A stretch of 23,093 nt of DNA from Pseudomonadota bacterium. GTDB lineage: Bacteria; Pseudomonadota; Alphaproteobacteria; Rhizobiales; Rhizobiaceae. Position 1 is the first letter of the stretch. Each line of letters begins with the position of its first letter. The notes under the pieces were generated by a model that had not been told where the DNA came from, searched no databases, and saw only the letters and a program-made list of their open reading frames with translations. The translations under genes and the position numbers were made by a program. This document shows, one piece after another, positions 1-6,639 of this stretch. Location: the NCBI GenBank assembly GCA_023419995.1, contig JAEZXF010000570.1, positions 1 through 23,093 of the forward strand, in the 5' to 3' direction.

Positions 1-83
1 CCGACTATGTCGCGGCGCGGCTGCCCGACCTCCATGCCGCCTTCACCGGCGGGCAGGGGGCGGTCAAGGACACGGAGGAATAG
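1..83 (+). CDS. repB: RepB C-terminus (partial), plasmid partition protein
   Basis: An open frame entering from the left edge (codons in phase from base 3) ends at TAG 81-83 and encodes about 26 residues containing ARLPDLHAAF. RepB proteins of repABC replicons end in a similar 'ARLP-L--AF' segment. RepB is the ParB-like centromere-binding protein that works with RepA to segregate the replicon. The assignment rests mainly on position: directly upstream of a ctRNA and repC, in the canonical repA-repB-repC order. The helix-turn-helix and centromere-binding parts lie outside the window, so the call is contextual but fairly safe. Confidence 0.75.
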   Translation, partial: DYVAARLPDLHAAFTGGQGAVKDTEE

Positions 84-172
84 GGGTTTGCCGGCGGGGC
101 GTTCACCCGTCCGGCCGGTTCGAGTGAAGCGTTCTGCGTAGCGAAGAAACCAGAAACGGAGAAGCAGGCAAG

Positions 173-208
173 AAAAAAGGCCCCCAGAACGTCGCCATTC
201 CGGAAGCC
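173..208 (-). terminator. Rho-independent terminator of the ctRNA
   Basis: The 9-bp stem GGCTTCCGG / CTGGGGGCC (minus strand, with three G-U pairs) is followed by TTTTTT. The loop is about 12 nt. In the repABC family this hairpin also has a regulatory role in the RNA-RNA interaction. Confidence 0.75.
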
Positions 209-222
209 CCTTTCGATGTAGC
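173..222 (-). ncRNA. repABC counter-transcribed RNA (incA-type ctRNA)
   Basis: The repB-repC gap carries a small antisense gene on the minus strand. Its 3' end is a hairpin between 179-187 and 200-208 followed by a run of six T (A at 173-178 on the plus strand). Several stem pairs are G-U when read on the minus strand and would be A-C mismatches on the plus strand, so the terminator works in one direction only. A TTGACA -35 box lies upstream. The predicted transcript is about 50 nt, the size and position of the ctRNA of plasmids such as p42d. In that family the ctRNA pairs with the repABC mRNA leader of repC and represses RepC synthesis, setting copy number and incompatibility. The exact 5' end is estimated. 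Confidence 0.8.
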
Positions 223-228
223 AATCTG

Positions 229-257
229 AAAGAATCACTTCCGAGTCATGCTGTCAA
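229..257 (-). promoter_or_regulatory. Promoter of the ctRNA
   Basis: On the minus strand TTGACA (plus positions 252-257) is followed after exactly 17 bases by TTCTTT (229-234). The -35 box is a perfect consensus, while the -10 is poor, as is common in alphaproteobacteria. Transcription would start near 222 and run into the terminator at 173-208. Confidence 0.65.
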
Positions 258-312
258 GGCGTCGGCGCGTCCCGGCCACGAATTTCTGTGCCTCGCAGAC
301 GAGGTGACTCGA

Positions 313-1602
313 ATGACGGAGCGTTTTGCAACGACGCCTTTCGGCGGCGGACGGATCAGTGCGTCCTCTTTCCTGCATCGGGAGGCGGTCGACAAGCGGC
401 GCGCGGCGCTGAAGGACGGCAACGGTACGTCCAACGACACCGGCCGGGCCGAGAAGTGGCAGCTGATCCGCGCCCTGTCGGAGGCGCGGGCCAGCTTCGG
501 CCTGTCCGACCGCACGCTGGCGGTGCTGGAGGCGCTGCTGACCTTCCACCCCGGCCGCGAGCTCGACGGGTCGCAGCCGATCGTCGTCTTCCCGTCCAAT
601 GCCGAGCTGTCGCTGCGCAGCCGCGGCATGGCCGACGCGACCCTGCGCCGGCACCTGGCCGCGCTGGTCGAGGCGGGGCTGGTGCTGCGCCGCGACAGCC
701 CCAACGGCAAGCGCTACTGCCGGCGCGACGACCATGGCGAGATCGAGAGCGCCTTCGGCTTCGACCTGTCGCCGCTGGCGCTGGCCGCCGCCGGCATCCA
801 CGCCGCGGCCGAGGAGGCGAGGGCCGAGGCACGCCTGTGCCAGCGGCTGCGCGGCGAGATCACCGTGCACCTGCGCGACACCGGCAAGGTCATCGAGGCG
901 GCAATCGCCGAGAAGCGCGCCGGCGACTGGGAGAGCTTCTCCACCGCCCTGATGCCGCTTGCCCGCCGGCTCTCCCGCCAGGCGACACGGGACGTCCTCG
1001 AGCGTCGCCGCGACGAGCTGGTGCGGCTGCGCGCGGAGGTCGAGACTGCCTACCTGGCGTCGCTCTCCATTCAAGAAATGAGCGCCAATGACGTCGATTC
1101 CGAGCGGCAATTACAGAATTCAAACACAGACCACCATCTTGAAAAGAGCTCAGAAAAAGAGCTGAAACGCCGGCGTGAGCCCGGGAGCACAGAAGCGGAT
1201 GCGACGCGAGGCGGGGGCGAAGCCGAGGAAGGTGGAACGCCAGGCACGGCAAGGCGGGCGCCCGAGGCAAAGGGCGAGCCGGTGCCGCTGGCCTACCTTC
1301 TGGCGGTCTGCCCCACGCTCGCGACCTATGCCCGCGCCGGCATCGGCGGCTGGCCGGACGTGCTGGCGACGGCGGGGCTGGTGCGGTCGATGCTCGGCAT
1401 CTCGCCCGATGCCTGGACGAGGGCGCGCGAGGCGCTGGGCGACCTGGGGGCGGCGGTCGTCGTCGCGGCGATCCTGGAGCGGGCCGAGGACATCCGCTCG
1501 CCCGGCGGCTACCTGCGGGCGCTGACCGACCGGGCCGAACGCGGGCAGTTCTCGCTGAGGCCGATGCTGGCGGCGCTGGAGCGCGGCGATGGCAGGGGAT
1601 AG
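313..1602 (+). CDS. repC: RepC replication initiator
   Basis: RepC starts replication of repABC plasmids and chromids by binding the origin that lies inside its own gene. The 429-residue product begins MTERFATTPFGGGR, a typical RepC N-terminus, and has the winged-helix region NAELSLRSRGMADATLRRHL around residues 95-115, followed by the family's 'LVEAGLVLRRDSPNGKRYCRRD'-type segment. A low-complexity charged linker (about residues 255-320) separates it from the C-terminal domain 'PLAYLLAVCPTLATYA...GGWPDVLATAGLVR', also standard in RepC. ATG 313 is preferred because GAGGTGA at 301-307 is a good ribosome site 5 nt before it; GTG 304 overlaps that site. Expression is expected to be held down by the antisense RNA just upstream. 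Length matches the family (about 400-440). Confidence 0.95.
   Translation: MTERFATTPFGGGRISASSFLHREAVDKRRAALKDGNGTSNDTGRAEKWQLIRALSEARASFGLSDRTLAVLEALLTFHPGRELDGSQPIVVFPSNAELSLRSRGMADATLRRHLAALVEAGLVLRRDSPNGKRYCRRDDHGEIESAFGFDLSPLALAAAGIHAAAEEARAEARLCQRLRGEITVHLRDTGKVIEAAIAEKRAGDWESFSTALMPLARRLSRQATRDVLERRRDELVRLRAEVETAYLASLSIQEMSANDVDSERQLQNSNTDHHLEKSSEKELKRRREPGSTEADATRGGGEAEEGGTPGTARRAPEAKGEPVPLAYLLAVCPTLATYARAGIGGWPDVLATAGLVRSMLGISPDAWTRAREALGDLGAAVVVAAILERAEDIRSPGGYLRALTDRAERGQFSLRPMLAALERGDGRG
1070..1180. other. Probable oriV inside repC (AT-rich segment)
   Basis: Within an otherwise very GC-rich gene, about 110 bases coding for the linker SIQEMSANDVDSERQLQNSNTDHH and beyond are markedly A/T-rich, with stretches such as CAATTACAGAATTCAAACAC and AAAAAGAGCT. 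In characterised repABC plasmids the replication origin maps to an AT-rich region in the middle of repC. The position and composition fit that, but no function is demonstrated by the sequence alone. Confidence 0.55.
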
Positions 1603-1603
1603 G

Positions 1604-1646
1604 GCATCGGGCCGGAGGGGCGCAGGCCGGATCTGCGGCCCGATGC
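1604..1646. terminator. Hairpin between convergent repC and oxidoreductase genes
   Basis: A perfect 10-bp inverted repeat GCATCGGGCC (1604-1613) / GGCCCGATGC (1637-1646) encloses a second stem CGCAG (1621-1625) / CTGCG (1633-1637); the two stems share base 1637. It starts 2 nt after the repC stop and lies 18 nt beyond the stop of the opposing gene. A bidirectional terminator is the likely role, although there is no T tract on either side. Confidence 0.4.
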
Positions 1647-1663
1647 GGGATGTTGCCCCGGCG

Positions 1664-2686
1664 TCAGCGCCAGCCGAGCGCGGGGGCGACGTGCTTGAGG
1701 ATCGCCTCGATGACGTGGACGTTGTAGTCGACGCCGAGCTGGTTGGGCACGGTCAGCAGCAGCGTGTCTGCCTCGGCGATCGCCTCGTCCTGCGCCAGCT
1801 CGCGCACCAGCGCGTCCGGTTCCGCGGCATAGTTGCGGCCGAAGATGGCGCGGGTGCCGGCCTCGATGAAGCCGATTTTGTCCTGGTCCGGGCGGCCCTG
1901 ACCGAAATAGCTGCGGTCGCGGTCGTCCATCAGGGCGAAGATCGAGCGGCTGACGGAGACGCGCGGCGCGCGCTCGTGGCCCGCTTCCTTCCACGCCTCG
2001 CGATAGGCGCGGATCTGCTGCGCCTGCTGGACGTGGAACGGCTCGCCGGTCTCGTCGAACTTCAGCGGCGAGCTCTGCAGGTTCATGCCGAGCTTCGCCG
2101 CCCACACGGCCGTGGCGTTGGTGGCCGCACCCCACCAGATGCGCTCGCGCAGCCCTTCCGAGTGCGGCTCCAGCCGCAGCAGGCCGGGCGGGTTGGGGAA
2201 CATCGGCTGCGGGTTCGGCTCGGCGAAGCCGCGGCCGCGCAGCACGTCGAGGAAGACCTCGGCATGCTCGCGCGCCATGTCGGCGTCGGTCTTGCCCTCC
2301 TGCGGCTGGTAGCCGAAGTAGCGCCAGCCGTCGATCACCTGCTCGGGCGAGCCGCGGCTGATGCCGAGCTGGAGCCGGCCGCCTGCGATCAGGTCGGCCG
2401 CGCCGGCATCCTCGGCCATGTAGAGCGGGTTCTCGTAGCGCATGTCGATGACGGCGGTGCCGATCTCGATCTTCCTCGTGCGCGCGCCGACCGCGGCGAG
2501 CAGCGGGAAGGGCGAGGCGAGCTGGCGGGCGAAGTGGTGGACGCGGAAATAGGCGCCGTCGGCGCCGAGCTCCTCGGCCGCCACCGAAAGCTCGATCGAT
2601 TGCAGCAGCGCGTCGGCGGCCGAGCGCGTCTGCGAATGGGGGGAGGGTGTCCAGTGTCCGAAGGACAGGAAGCCGATCTTCTTCAT
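1664..2686 (-). CDS. LLM-class (bacterial luciferase-like) flavin-dependent oxidoreductase
   Basis: The 340-residue protein starts MKKIGFLSFGHW and has the luciferase-like monooxygenase pattern: a short first beta strand, 'SIELSVAAEELGADGAYFRVHHF' near residues 30-52, 'IEIGTAVIDMRYENPLYMAEDAGAADLIAGGRLQLGISRGSP' around 75-115 and a C-terminal TIM-barrel helix region. Such enzymes use FMNH2 or F420H2 from a separate reductase to oxidise small organic substrates; the substrate cannot be inferred. A longer frame reaches back to 2749, but ATG 2686 gives the usual N-terminus of the family and has GGTGGA upstream. The gene points left, converging on repC, and is not in an obvious operon. It is probably plasmid cargo. 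Confidence 0.85.
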   Translation of the reverse strand: MKKIGFLSFGHWTPSPHSQTRSAADALLQSIELSVAAEELGADGAYFRVHHFARQLASPFPLLAAVGARTRKIEIGTAVIDMRYENPLYMAEDAGAADLIAGGRLQLGISRGSPEQVIDGWRYFGYQPQEGKTDADMAREHAEVFLDVLRGRGFAEPNPQPMFPNPPGLLRLEPHSEGLRERIWWGAATNATAVWAAKLGMNLQSSPLKFDETGEPFHVQQAQQIRAYREAWKEAGHERAPRVSVSRSIFALMDDRDRSYFGQGRPDQDKIGFIEAGTRAIFGRNYAAEPDALVRELAQDEAIAEADTLLLTVPNQLGVDYNVHVIEAILKHVAPALGWR

Positions 2687-2782
2687 GGGGAGGTCCACCG
2701 TTGCGTTTGGCCCAAGATAGGCAACAATCCGCGGCTTCGCATCGGGCAAAGGTTGAACAGTCCTTCTCGCCGGGGGCCGGGT

Positions 2783-3037
2783 TCAGGACCGGCCGGACGA
2801 GGCGGGCGCGACGTAGCCCCGCCGCTGCTTCAGCCGCGCGAGGCGGTCGAACGCGGCCCGCGCGGCGCAGGCCTCGGCGTGAAGCTCGATCCTCTCCTGG
2901 CCGAGGGTGCCGATACGGCCCCAACGGCGGACCAAACCGACATCGCCGAACAGCGTCGGCTCGAGCGACAGCATGTAGAAGCGCGCCATGTTGCGGGCGG
3001 GGTCGATGCGGTGGAGGAGAAGGCGCGGACATTCCAT
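2783..3037 (-). CDS. Small WGR-domain protein
   Basis: The 84-residue product contains the WGR signature in 'LEPTLFGDVGLVRRWGRIGTLGQERIELH', covering nearly the whole protein. WGR domains occur in poly(ADP-ribose) polymerases and in MolR-like bacterial proteins and are thought to bind nucleic acid, but the role of free-standing WGR proteins, which are frequent on rhizobial plasmids, is not established. The frame extends upstream to 3079, but free-standing homologues begin close to 'PRLLLHRIDPARNMARFY', so the start at 3037 is preferred. It lies 96 nt upstream of the oxidoreductase in the same direction and could share its transcript. Confidence 0.75.
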   Translation of the reverse strand: MECPRLLLHRIDPARNMARFYMLSLEPTLFGDVGLVRRWGRIGTLGQERIELHAEACAARAAFDRLARLKQRRGYVAPASSGRS

Positions 3038-3090
3038 GCCGCCAAGCCTGAGGCGGCGGGCCCCTGGCGTCCAACGCATTCGCTGAATCG

Positions 3091-3133
3091 GTTGGCGCCG
3101 ATCGATTCACGCCGCGAATGGATCGGCGCCGAC
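3091..3133. repeat. Long interrupted palindrome
   Basis: The arms 3091-3108 and 3116-3133 pair over 18 positions with one G-G mismatch (3104/3120) and one T-G pair (3093/3131). The core arm is GGCGCCGATC (3094-3103) against GATCGGCGCC (3121-3130). The loop is ACGCCGC. It lies between the divergent WGR and vapB genes. There is no T run, so a simple terminator is unlikely; a protein-binding dyad or REP-like element is possible. Confidence 0.5.
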
Positions 3134-3169
3134 GCGCAGGCCTCCCTTTCTTGATGGCAGGAAGGCAGA

Positions 3170-3205
3170 AGCCATCTTGATGGCTGAACGCCGCTCGCCT
3201 ATATT
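3170..3205 (+). promoter_or_regulatory. vapBC promoter with overlapping palindromic operator
   Basis: TTGATG (3177-3182) and TATATT (3200-3205), 17 bases apart, make a good sigma-70-type promoter. The -35 box sits inside a perfect palindrome AGCCATC-TT-GATGGCT (3170-3185), and the half-sequence TCTTGATGGC occurs again 26 bp upstream (3149-3158). VapB antitoxins generally repress their own operon by binding such repeats, so this is the probable autoregulatory operator. Confidence 0.65.
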
Positions 3206-3243
3206 CGGTGCCACGCCCGATGACGGGCCAGAGGAGACGGGAC

Positions 3244-3492
3244 ATGGCCGAACCGCAGCTTTCCGTTCGCAGCGCCCGGGCGCGGGACCTGGCGCACCGG
3301 TTGGCGCGGCGCGAGAACCGCTCGATCGCCGACGTGGTCGAGCGCGCGCTGGAGCTCTACGAGGTGCGCGAGGCCGGGCGCGAGCCGGCCGCCGCCTTCT
3401 ATGCCCGGCTCTCGGCGCGGAGCGGCACCGACATCGACCTCGAGGCGGTGATCCGCGCCGGGCGGCGGCCGCATGGCGGGATCGAGCTTTGA
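3244..3492 (+). CDS. vapB: VapB-type antitoxin (Rv0623/PSK-like transcription factor)
   Basis: The 82-residue protein begins MAEPQLSVRSARARDLAHRL and continues with 'RRENRSIADVVERALELYE', the arrangement of ribbon-helix-helix antitoxins of the Rv0623/PSK family: an N-terminal DNA-binding part (about 1-45) and a C-terminal tail that wraps the toxin. It should neutralise the PIN-domain toxin encoded directly downstream and repress the operon. ATG 3244 follows GAGGAGACGGGAC, a clear ribosome site; the upstream ATG 3208 lies next to the -10 box and is rejected. The stop TGA (3490-3492) overlaps the toxin's TTG start, which suggests coupled translation with antitoxin made first. Confidence 0.85.
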   Translation: MAEPQLSVRSARARDLAHRLARRENRSIADVVERALELYEVREAGREPAAAFYARLSARSGTDIDLEAVIRAGRRPHGGIEL

Positions 3493-3902
3493 TCTTCGTC
3501 GACACCAACGTCGTCTCGGAGACGCTGCGCAGGACGCCCGACGAGGCGGTGCTGGCCTGGCTGGTGCGCCACGACGCCGAACTGGCCCTGCCGACCGTGA
3601 CCATCGCCGAGATCGCCTACGGCATCCACAGGATCCGGCCCGACGAGCGCGCCGACAGGCTGGAGCACGGGCTTTCCGAGTGGCGCCGGCGCTTCGCGGC
3701 TAGGCTTTTCGGCCTGACCGAGGAGGCGGCGCTGGCCTATGGCGAGATCATGGGCAGCGCCGCGCGGCAGGGGAGGGCGATGTCGGCCCCCGACGGCATG
3801 ATCGCGGCGATCGCCCGCGTCAACGGCGGCCGGCTGGCGACGCGCAACGTCAGGGATTTCGGGACCACCGGCCTCGACCTCGTCTCTCCCTGGGACTTCT
3901 GA
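3489..3902 (+). CDS. vapC: VapC-type PIN-domain ribonuclease toxin
   Basis: The 137-residue PIN-domain protein starts MIFVDTNVVSE. The acidic residues expected for the Mg2+-dependent RNase site are present: Asp5 (VDTN), Glu41 (IAEIAYG), Asp102 (SAPDGMIAAIA) and Asp123 in TRNVRDF. Length and order are normal for VapC/FitB, so the toxin is probably intact. Translation most likely starts at TTG 3489, which overlaps the antitoxin stop in TTGA; no ATG is available near the conserved N-terminus. VapC toxins cut tRNA or rRNA; the target here is unknown. On a repABC replicon the pair probably acts in plasmid stabilisation. Confidence 0.88.
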   Translation: MIFVDTNVVSETLRRTPDEAVLAWLVRHDAELALPTVTIAEIAYGIHRIRPDERADRLEHGLSEWRRRFAARLFGLTEEAALAYGEIMGSAARQGRAMSAPDGMIAAIARVNGGRLATRNVRDFGTTGLDLVSPWDF

Positions 3903-4129
3903 CGCGGCAGGGGATCGAAGGCCGTAGGGAAGGCGGATGCGCGGCGCACGGCGAGGAGCCGCGTGCACGCTTCCGGCGATTGCATGATCCGCCCCCCCCT
4001 GACGGTTCCAGCTCGCTCTGGCGGCGGATAGCGGGGCGAGCCTGCTTTTCGATCCAATCGACACTCGAGGTGAAGATTCAGCCTTCCCGACCCATGACAC
4101 GGCGGCCGCAGGGGAGGGGAGGGGGCTTT
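3903..4129. other. Intergenic region between vapC and integrase, no gene seen
   Basis: Two convergent genes end here. At its right edge GGGGCT (4122-4127) and AGCCCC (4134-4139) form a 6-bp hairpin that includes the integrase stop codon. It could act as a weak terminator on the minus strand, but no T run follows. Short frames in this stretch have no recognisable similarity. Confidence 0.4.
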
Positions 4130-5389
4130 TCAGAGCCCCGCCGCCTTGGTGAGATTGACGCGGAACCTGTCCCGGCGGCGCTGGTATCTGCGGGTCATCT
4201 CGGCCGAGACGTGGCCGAGCTGCTTCTGCACGTGGCGCTCGTCGACCTCGGCCGAGGAGGCGAGGCCGGCCCTGAGCGAATGGCCGGCGAACTTCCCGCC
4301 GCGCTCGCCCTCGGGCAGGTCGCCGCGCACGCCGGCGGCGAGCGCCGTGCGCTTGACCAGGCGGGCGACCTCCTGGTCGTTGAGCCGCCCGGCACCGACC
4401 TTGCGGCCCTGGCCGGTGACGCGCCGGAACAGCGGGCCGTGGCCGATGCGGGCCAGCTCGAGCCAGGTCTGCAGCGCGGCGACCGGGCAGGTCATGTCCG
4501 ACGAGCCGCGCCCGATCTCGACCTCGCGCCAGCCGGTCTTGCCGCGCAGCGTCACCAGCACGCCCTTCTCGAGGATCTCGATCCAGCCGCGCCCGTCCTC
4601 GGTCTGGCCGCGGCCGAGGTCTAGCCCGGTGATCTCGGAGCGGCGCAAGCCCCCGGCGAAGCCGATGAGCAGCATGGCGCGATCGCGCAGGCCCCGCAGG
4701 GTGCCGCGGTCGAGCGTCTCCAGCATGGCGACGAGGTCCTCGGGAAGGATCGCCTCCTTCTGGCGCGGCGGCGCGGCGTGCCGGTTGCGGATGCCGGCGA
4801 GGACGGTGGCGATGTGGCGGTCCTTGCGGTCGAGCCTTTCTCCGCCGCGCCGGGCGTAGTTCCACGACAGCGACGACAGCCGCCGCTCGATGGTCGAGAC
4901 CGAGTTCGGCTTCCTGTCGCCGACCACCGCCCCCGAGGCGCAGGCGGTGATGTAGAGCCCGACCACCTGGGGATCGGGCGGCATGAGGGCAAAGCCCTGC
5001 CGTCGGCACCAGCCGGAAAAGTGCTTCCAGTCCGCCGCGTAGGCGCGGCGCGTGTTGGCCGAGCTCGCCGCCTCGACATAGGCGCGGGCGCGGCCGGCGA
5101 GATCCTCCAGATGGCCGGGCAGGCGGCCCGCCGTCGCCTCGGGAACCATTGGCAGGGGAGGGAAGGGGTGCGTAGCCACCGCCGACCGCGCGGCCATTTC
5201 TTCTCCGGCATTGCTGGCGTGCCCGGCACCGATGTCGAGATCGTCCTCGCCGGCGAGGCCGTCGCCTCGCGCGGCTGCATCCCCGGCGGCTGTGCCCATG
5301 GCCATGACAACGTCGACGATGTCCGGCAGATCGTCCGCGCCGGCGCTGTCGCGGTCATCGGCCGGGCGGGAGGGGCGGAAAGTCGACAT
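4130..5389 (-). CDS. Tyrosine recombinase / site-specific integrase
   Basis: The 419-residue protein has a long acidic, low-complexity N-terminus (about residues 1-85), a SAM-like core-binding domain ('LAGRARAYVEAASSANTRRAYAADWKHFSGWC', about 95-130) and a C-terminal catalytic domain. Active-site residues are visible: Arg in GGLRRSE (about 250), His370 and Arg373 in GHSLRAG, His393 in QLGHVS and the nucleophile Tyr402 in TRRYQRR, so it is probably active. ATG 5389 has AGGA about 11 nt upstream and is preferred over 5431. It is divergent from DUF1403 across a region rich in dyads. Integrases of this type are common on repABC plasmids next to DUF1403 and ScpB-like genes, where resolution of multimers is one proposed role; that role is inference here. 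Confidence 0.88.
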   Translation of the reverse strand: MSTFRPSRPADDRDSAGADDLPDIVDVVMAMGTAAGDAAARGDGLAGEDDLDIGAGHASNAGEEMAARSAVATHPFPPLPMVPEATAGRLPGHLEDLAGRARAYVEAASSANTRRAYAADWKHFSGWCRRQGFALMPPDPQVVGLYITACASGAVVGDRKPNSVSTIERRLSSLSWNYARRGGERLDRKDRHIATVLAGIRNRHAAPPRQKEAILPEDLVAMLETLDRGTLRGLRDRAMLLIGFAGGLRRSEITGLDLGRGQTEDGRGWIEILEKGVLVTLRGKTGWREVEIGRGSSDMTCPVAALQTWLELARIGHGPLFRRVTGQGRKVGAGRLNDQEVARLVKRTALAAGVRGDLPEGERGGKFAGHSLRAGLASSAEVDERHVQKQLGHVSAEMTRRYQRRRDRFRVNLTKAAGL

Positions 5390-5471
5390 CGGCGAACGTG
5401 TCCTGTGATCGAGCGGAACGATGCCGGGCACGGCTTTCGGCCTTCCGCTCGACGAGAATGGCGGTTTTGGC

Positions 5472-5507
5472 AGCGTATGAGATTAAGAACGATAATGCAA
5501 GATTATC
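5472..5507 (-). promoter_or_regulatory. Candidate integrase promoter with overlapping dyad
   Basis: On the minus strand TTGCAT (plus 5495-5500) is followed after 17 bases by TACGCT (5472-5477). The -35 is overlapped by the inverted repeat GATAAT-GCAAG-ATTATC (5491-5507). A second pairing, ATAATG (5492-5497) with CATTAT (5511-5516), covers the adjacent DNA. The 50 bp around it are much more AT-rich than the rest of the window. A repressor site controlling the divergent pair is likely, but the regulator is unknown. Confidence 0.45.
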
Positions 5508-5532
5508 GATCATTATATGAGAGCGACGGATG

Positions 5533-5569
5533 CGGCGCTTATTGAGGTCATAACTTGTCAAAAGCGCCG
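5533..5569. repeat. Inverted repeat upstream of DUF1403
   Basis: CGGCGCTT-A-TTGA (5533-5545) pairs with TCAA-AAGCGCCG (5558-5569): 12 bp with one bulged A, around a 12-nt loop. It lies in the divergent integrase/DUF1403 region, just before the preferred DUF1403 start. Possible roles are an operator, an mRNA leader hairpin or a core site for the neighbouring recombinase. Confidence 0.5.
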
Positions 5570-5591
5570 TATTGATTCACTCTTGCCGGCG

Positions 5592-6617
5592 ATGATTCTG
5601 CGGCCTCCATCCTCTCCGTCCCGCCCCGGCGCGCGGCCTGCCGGCGCTGCCGACGCGCCGAGGGCGACGGTCCCGGCCTGGCTGCGCCGCGCCGTTGCCG
5701 ATCCGCAGAGCCTTGCCGGGCAAGACGTTCAGGATGTTGCCATCCTGGCCGGCGCCGCGCTCGGCGCGCTCGATGCGGTGGTCCGCCGGCAGGAACCATG
5801 GGCCGGCGTCTGGCGTCAGCGGCTGGCGCTGACGGCGGCCGCCGTGACCGCGAGACAGGGCGGCCGCGTCGAGGAGGAAGCGGCATTGCGCGACGCCGTG
5901 CTGCTCACGCGCCCGGGAGACGACGTCGGCCCGGCCGGTCGTTTGCTGCTCGCCTGGCGCCGGCTCGCGGCGCGCCCCGCTGCGGAACTGGTGGAGGAAG
6001 AAGGCCTCGCCGCGGTGTTGGACGAGTTCGGCTATGCGGGTGATGACGAAGCGGCCGGCGATCTGGCGGGAGACCTCCGGCAGGTTCTGGCTCGCGCCGG
6101 ACTGGTCGGCGTGCCGACCGGCGCGGCCATGGCCGCGGACCGCCATGGTTTCGGGCGCGCCGTCGGAGCCTGGTTCGCCGATGTGCTGCTGGCGCAGCGG
6201 CTGGGTTGGTCCCATGCCGTGCCGCTTCTGGGCACCGAGGCGGCGCTGGATATGAACGCCGACCGCCGGCGCCGCGCCGACACCGAGGTCGACGCAAGCC
6301 CTACCGGGAAGGAGACGATCCTTGCGAAAAGCCTGCTCGCCGGGCAGGCGCGCGCCGCCTTGCGTGCCATCGACCTGTCGGCGGAGCTCGGGCGTCGTGC
6401 GGAAAGGCTGCTCGCCGTCGCGCCGAAGCTCAGGGCGAAGGGCGCGGACCGTGTCATCGACAGGCTGCTGAACGAGGATGCGCTCGCTGCGTCGCGGGGG
6501 GAGCGAAACGCCGGCATGAGCGATCGCGGCCTGCGCCGCCTGTTCGACCGGCTGGTCGCGCTCGACGGCGTCCGCGAACTGTCGGGCCGCGCGGCCTTCC
6601 GCATCTACGGGCTCTAG
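5592..6617 (+). CDS. DUF1403 family protein
   Basis: The 341-residue protein starts MILRPPSSPSRPG. I recognise the DUF1403 pattern in 'AILAGAALGALDAVVRRQEPWAGVWRQRLALTAAAV', 'EEEAALRDAVLLTRPGDDVGPAGRLLLAWRRLA' and the C-terminus 'MSDRGLRRLFDRLVALDGVRELSGRAAFRIYGL'. The function of this family is unknown; it is known mainly from rhizobial replicons beside an integrase and an ScpB-like gene, which is the context here. No membrane segment or signal peptide is seen; the protein is Ala/Arg/Leu-rich and probably helical. The frame is open back to ATG 5517, but that start lies in the dyad-rich control region and has no ribosome site, so 5592 is preferred. The last residues suggest a winged-helix-like tail, which is speculative. 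Confidence 0.75.
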   Translation: MILRPPSSPSRPGARPAGAADAPRATVPAWLRRAVADPQSLAGQDVQDVAILAGAALGALDAVVRRQEPWAGVWRQRLALTAAAVTARQGGRVEEEAALRDAVLLTRPGDDVGPAGRLLLAWRRLAARPAAELVEEEGLAAVLDEFGYAGDDEAAGDLAGDLRQVLARAGLVGVPTGAAMAADRHGFGRAVGAWFADVLLAQRLGWSHAVPLLGTEAALDMNADRRRRADTEVDASPTGKETILAKSLLAGQARAALRAIDLSAELGRRAERLLAVAPKLRAKGADRVIDRLLNEDALAASRGERNAGMSDRGLRRLFDRLVALDGVRELSGRAAFRIYGL

Positions 6618-6639
6618 GCACGAGGGTCGAACGCGACGG

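Noticed and set aside
304..312. GTG 304 as repC start
   Set aside because: It overlaps the GAGGTGA ribosome site of ATG 313, and known RepC proteins begin close to the ATG.
84..312. parS centromere site of the repABC system
   Set aside because: I looked for GTT-N10-AAC palindromes here and around the backbone genes and saw none convincing; the site probably lies outside the window.
1623..3051. Plus-strand frames opposite the flavin oxidoreductase and WGR genes
   Set aside because: They carry no motifs, while the minus strand encodes clear families.
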